Notes under the pieces: generated by a model | What the model was told of the DNA's origin: nothing | Seen by the model: only the letters and a program-made list of their open reading frames with translations | Databases searched by the model: none | In this document: one piece after another, positions 61,104 through 64,000 of the stretch | How the letters are laid out: each line of letters begins with the position of its first letter | Numbering within the stretch: the first letter of the stretch is position 1 | Position numbers and translations under genes: made by a program | Assembly: GCA_049644325.1 (NCBI GenBank) | Contig: JBARRR010000041.1 | Coordinates: 33,677-97,676, forward strand | Length of the DNA: 64,000 nt | Reading direction: 5' to 3' | Source of the DNA: DASZHA01 sp049644325 | Lineage (GTDB): Bacteria; Chloroflexota; Dormibacteria; DASZGP01

Positions 61104-62639
61104 CTATTTGGCGTAATCGACGACCCGAGTCTCCCGGATCACAGTCACCTTGATCTGACCCGGGTAGGTCAGCTCACCCTCGATACGCTTGACGATGTCT
61201 CGCGCCATCACCTGGGCGGTGGGGTCGTCGATCTCGTTGGGTTTCACGATGATTCGAATTTCTCTACCGGCCTGGACGGCAAAGGAGCGCTCGACCCCAG
61301 GGAAGGAGTTGGCGATTGTCTCCAGCTTCTCAAGCCGTTTTATGTAGTTGCTCAGAGTCTCTCGACGCGCGCCCGGGCGGGCGGCGGAGATGGCGTCGGT
61401 GGCGATGACGAGCATCGCTACCAGGCTGGAGGGCTCTTCGTCATAGTGGTGAGCCTTCACCGCATGGACGATGGCCGGCGAACGGCCGAGCCGGAGCAGC
61501 ATCTCGCCACCGATGATGGCGTGGGGGCCCTCGACCTCGTGGTCGACGGCCTTGCCGATGTCGTGCAGCAGGCCAGCTTCCTTCGCGATTGCCTGCTCGT
61601 CCGGCGAGCAGCCTAGCTCCGCGGAAACAATCCCGCAGAGGGCGGCCACCTCTCTCGAGTGACTGAGGACGTTCTGGCCAAAGCTGGTGCGGAAGCGGAG
61701 GGATCCCAGGAGTCTCACCAGCTCAGGATGGGCTCCGTGGACCCCGGCCTCGTAGAGGGCTTCCTCTCCGGCCTGTTTGATCTCGGCCTGCACCGACCGC
61801 TTGGCCTTGACCACCACCTCCTCGATGCGGGAGGGATGGATCCGGCCGTCGCTCAGCAATTGGCTGAGCGCGGTGCGGGCGATCTCCCGGCGAACCGGGT
61901 CAAAGGCTGAGATCATCACCGTTTCCGGCGTGTCGTCGATGATCAGGTCCACACCGGTGGCCAGCTCCAGGGCGCGGATGTTGCGTCCCTCGCGGCCGAT
62001 GATGCGGCCCTTCATCTCCTCGTTGGGCAGGTGCACGGCGGCAACCGTGCTCTCCGTCGTCTGCTCGGCGGCGTACCGCTGGATGGCGGTCACCACGATT
62101 TCGCGAGCCCGCGCCTCAGCTTCCTGACGCGCATAGACTTCGGCTTCCCTGACCCGGGAGGCGACTTCGGTGGACAGGTCGCGCTCCAGGTTGGCCAGGA
62201 GCTGGGCGCGAGCCGCTTCTCGGCTCAGGCCGGAGATTCGCTCCAGCTCACCACGGACGCGGGCATCGCGCTCATCGAGCGATGTCTGCTGCCGCGCCAG
62301 CTGCTCCTCGGCGCCTTTCAGCGTCACCTGTCTCTGCTCGAGCTCCTCCAGGCGGCGGAGGAAGGACTCCTCCTGCTCCTGGATGCGGCGCTCCAGCTCG
62401 ATCACTTCGCTTTGGCGTTCACGCGCTTCGTTTTCTGCGCTCGTTCTGATGTGGTGCGATTCCTCTTTGGCGGCCAGGACGATCTCCTTGGCCTCGGTTT
62501 CAGCGTCCGCGCGGGCCCGTTCCGCTGACGCCTGCGCTTTGCGCAGGTCGGCGTGGCCCTTGGTCCGGACGAAGAGGAGGGCGATAACGCCGCCCAGCAC
62601 CGCAGCAGCCACAAGCCCTAACAGGACCCATAGCAGCAT
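61104..62639 (-). CDS. rny: Ribonuclease Y
   Basis: A 511-residue protein. An N-terminal membrane helix (1-25) is followed by a long coiled coil (30-190), a KH domain ([20 protein letters not shown]) and an HD domain with [15 protein letters not shown]. It starts bulk mRNA decay at the membrane. Length and layout match the family exactly. First gene of the minus-strand housekeeping series. Confidence 0.96.
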   Translation of the reverse strand: MLLWVLLGLVAAAVLGGVIALLFVRTKGHADLRKAQASAERARADAETEAKEIVLAAKEESHHIRTSAENEARERQSEVIELERRIQEQEESFLRRLEELEQRQVTLKGAEEQLARQQTSLDERDARVRGELERISGLSREAARAQLLANLERDLSTEVASRVREAEVYARQEAEARAREIVVTAIQRYAAEQTTESTVAAVHLPNEEMKGRIIGREGRNIRALELATGVDLIIDDTPETVMISAFDPVRREIARTALSQLLSDGRIHPSRIEEVVVKAKRSVQAEIKQAGEEALYEAGVHGAHPELVRLLGSLRFRTSFGQNVLSHSREVAALCGIVSAELGCSPDEQAIAKEAGLLHDIGKAVDHEVEGPHAIIGGEMLLRLGRSPAIVHAVKAHHYDEEPSSLVAMLVIATDAISAARPGARRETLSNYIKRLEKLETIANSFPGVERSFAVQAGREIRIIVKPNEIDDPTAQVMARDIVKRIEGELTYPGQIKVTVIRETRVVDYAK

Positions 62640-62789
62640 GTGTCACCTCGCTTTCGTATTCACTTTTCAACGTGCCTCGATTTCAAGAGGGCCAGGAGGG
62701 GCACGCCTTCCCGGCGCCTGTAAAGAGTTCTGTCGAGGTTCCTAGTTTAAGCCCAGTGCCAGAGGGCCGAACTCGCCTATCCTCGTGGC

Positions 62790-63002
62790 ATGCGCGCGCT
62801 CGGTCGAGTTGTGGCATTCGGCGTGGGCCTCCTCGACGGCATGACCGCGATCGTGGCCTTCTTCATCGTCGTCGTCCTGGTCACGCTCGGACGGCTGCCC
62901 CACGACATCGAACCCTTGTTCTATGGCGGGCTGGGAGCTCTGTTCCTGGCGATCATCGTCGCCGCGGTGCTGACCCGCGGGAGGCGACGAAACTCGCGCT
63001 AG
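62790..63002 (+). CDS. Small membrane protein
   Basis: A 70-residue protein with two helices (VVAFGVGLLDGMTAIVAFFIVVV and the GALFLAIIVAAVLT region) and a basic tail (RGRRRNSR). Family not recognised. It is divergent from rny, and its last bases overlap the end of the next minus-strand gene. Confidence 0.55.
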   Translation: MRALGRVVAFGVGLLDGMTAIVAFFIVVVLVTLGRLPHDIEPLFYGGLGALFLAIIVAAVLTRGRRRNSR

Positions 63003-64000
63003 AGCCTCCGGGTGGTCAGCGTCTGCCCCGCGGCGCGGAGCCGGTCCACCAGGGTCATCCCCATCGCTGTCGCCGGGGTCAGGACGCCGCCACGCTTGGG
63101 AAGCTTGTCCCGGTCCAGCGCCAGGCAGAGGGCGCTCTCGCCTAGCATCACCGCGGTGGCCGCATAGCCGGGGTCGCCCTGCGCCTCGACCCGGGTCACG
63201 TACCTCGCCCCGCTCGAGGTCCGGGCGTGGATCTCGATCCGAAACAGACCAGCCTTGCGGGTCTTCTCGTCTGGCCCCTCGCCCGGCGCCGGCATCACCC
63301 GATCCAGGAGCGCCCGCGACGGGCCAAAGCCAACGCCAGCCATGACCATCGCCAGCCCGGCGCTGGTGGCCGCCGCCTTGGAGGCGCCGGCGAGCCCACC
63401 GCCGAAATCGGTCACCTCGCGGTAGCGAAAACGGCGGCCATAGGCCCAGCTCTGCAGGGCGTTGCTGCGACGGACATTGCGGGTGTTGATCCCTGCCATG
63501 ACAAATGGACCAACCCAGGTGCCGAGGCTATCGTCACGCTCGATCCAGGCCAGGTCACCCTCGTCACCCAGGTCTGGCTCCTCGGCCCTGTCCGGGCTCA
63601 GGGCATAGGGGTCGTTGACCACCTCGCCGAGCAATGGATCGGCTCGAATCTCATCGATCTGGAGCTTCCCTGAGGCCAGCGTGCCGCCGCTGGGCCCACC
63701 CTTGAGGGCCTTCACCACCAGGGTGGTTTCCTCCAGGTCGCCGGCACCGTCAGCCTGAGCCTGCTGGTGCAGCAGCATGACGCCGAGGTCGGACGGGATG
63801 GAATCAAAGCCCGACGAATGAACGATGCGGACTCCAGCCCGCGCCGCGGCGTCGTGGAAACGGTCGATGCTGTCGCGAATGAACAGCACCTCCCCGGCGA
63901 GGTCCGCGTAATCCGTGCCCGATGTCACGCAGGCCTCAACCAGCTTGATGCCGCTGGGGCGGTAGGGACCAACCGTTGTCGCCACCACCCGCGTGGCCGC
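62999..64000 (-). CDS. Saccharopine dehydrogenase-like / trans-acting enoyl reductase family protein (partial)
   Basis: The N-terminus is cut by the window edge; 333 residues remain. VVATTVGPYRPSGIKLVEAC, SGTDYADLAGEVLF, HSSGFDSIPSDLGVMLLHQQ and KALKGGPSGGTLAS are typical of the saccharopine-dehydrogenase-like family that includes mycobacterial trans-acting enoyl reductases. The NADP-binding motif would lie just beyond the edge. Substrate unknown. Confidence 0.82.
   Translation of the reverse strand, partial: AATRVVATTVGPYRPSGIKLVEACVTSGTDYADLAGEVLFIRDSIDRFHDAAARAGVRIVHSSGFDSIPSDLGVMLLHQQAQADGAGDLEETTLVVKALKGGPSGGTLASGKLQIDEIRADPLLGEVVNDPYALSPDRAEEPDLGDEGDLAWIERDDSLGTWVGPFVMAGINTRNVRRSNALQSWAYGRRFRYREVTDFGGGLAGASKAAATSAGLAMVMAGVGFGPSRALLDRVMPAPGEGPDEKTRKAGLFRIEIHARTSSGARYVTRVEAQGDPGYAATAVMLGESALCLALDRDKLPKRGGVLTPATAMGMTLVDRLRAAGQTLTTRRL

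Overview
This window is a GC-rich (roughly two-thirds G+C), gene-dense stretch of a bacterial chromosome. Several traits point to a member of, or relative of, Chloroflexota / Candidatus Dormibacterota: Gram-positive-type LexA boxes, an RNase Y - YmdB-like - SpoVS cluster, an endonuclease-type MutL with MutS (most Actinobacteria lack both), diaminopimelate synthesis through a DapL-type aminotransferase, a TIGR00300-type ornithine cyclodeaminase-family protein, and many 4-nt stop/start overlaps. This placement is an inference from gene content; no rRNA gene is present to confirm it.

Layout. 1-3622: end of a MoxR-type ATPase, a DUF58 protein, a membrane transglutaminase and tadA. 3658-3870: two tRNA-Ser genes (CGA, GGA). 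3846-8526: an accessory region in which the 3' end of tRNA-Ser(GGA) recurs four times in direct orientation (one intact, one exact 28-bp copy, two decayed copies). The copies separate small modules of same-strand genes (flavoproteins, SnoaL-like, DUF1801-like). 8585-21596: scattered accessory and conserved genes (VOC, flavin monooxygenase, zinc-ribbon, AlkZ-like, a PHP phosphoesterase fusion, GNAT, LOG, SDR, CoA-binding, Rrf2). 21593-27680: PEBP lipoprotein, a minus-strand signalling cluster (cNMP-binding, PAS, MBL), a penicillin-binding carboxypeptidase, a cysM-mec pair and a DUF4013 protein. 27753-33520: der-gpsA, tRNA-Pro(GGG), and a run with pyrF, the ornithine cyclodeaminase-family gene and an HDAC-like amidohydrolase. 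33579-38841: coiled-coil/SpoIID wall protein, split TauE/SafE exporter, a second zinc-ribbon gene with two paralogous Cys-rich small membrane proteins, and a Xer recombinase. 39632-48041: a minus-strand Liv-type ABC importer operon running by overlaps into surface-protein genes. 48204-51151: a LysM small membrane protein under a perfect SOS box, class II fumarase, a ferredoxin and lexA. 51132-62639: a minus-strand housekeeping series from rny through the YmdB-like gene, spoVS, mutS, mutL, miaA, dapF and dapL to hflX. 62790-64000: a small membrane protein and a truncated saccharopine-dehydrogenase-like gene.

Points of most interest: (i) the tRNA-Ser 3'-end repeats with integrase-less one- to three-gene modules, which look like stepwise site-specific accretion and resemble a cassette array; (ii) a small SOS regulon visible in one window (lexA, a YneA-like LysM protein, a DinB-family protein); (iii) the Liv ABC operon, with a fused LivG-LivF carrying a ribbon-helix-helix-like C-terminal tail and translationally coupled surface-protein genes; (iv) a tandem pair of small Cys-rich membrane proteins next to a zinc-ribbon gene. 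No CRISPR array, IS element, rRNA or phage structural genes were seen. No gap longer than about 300 bases lacks a gene.
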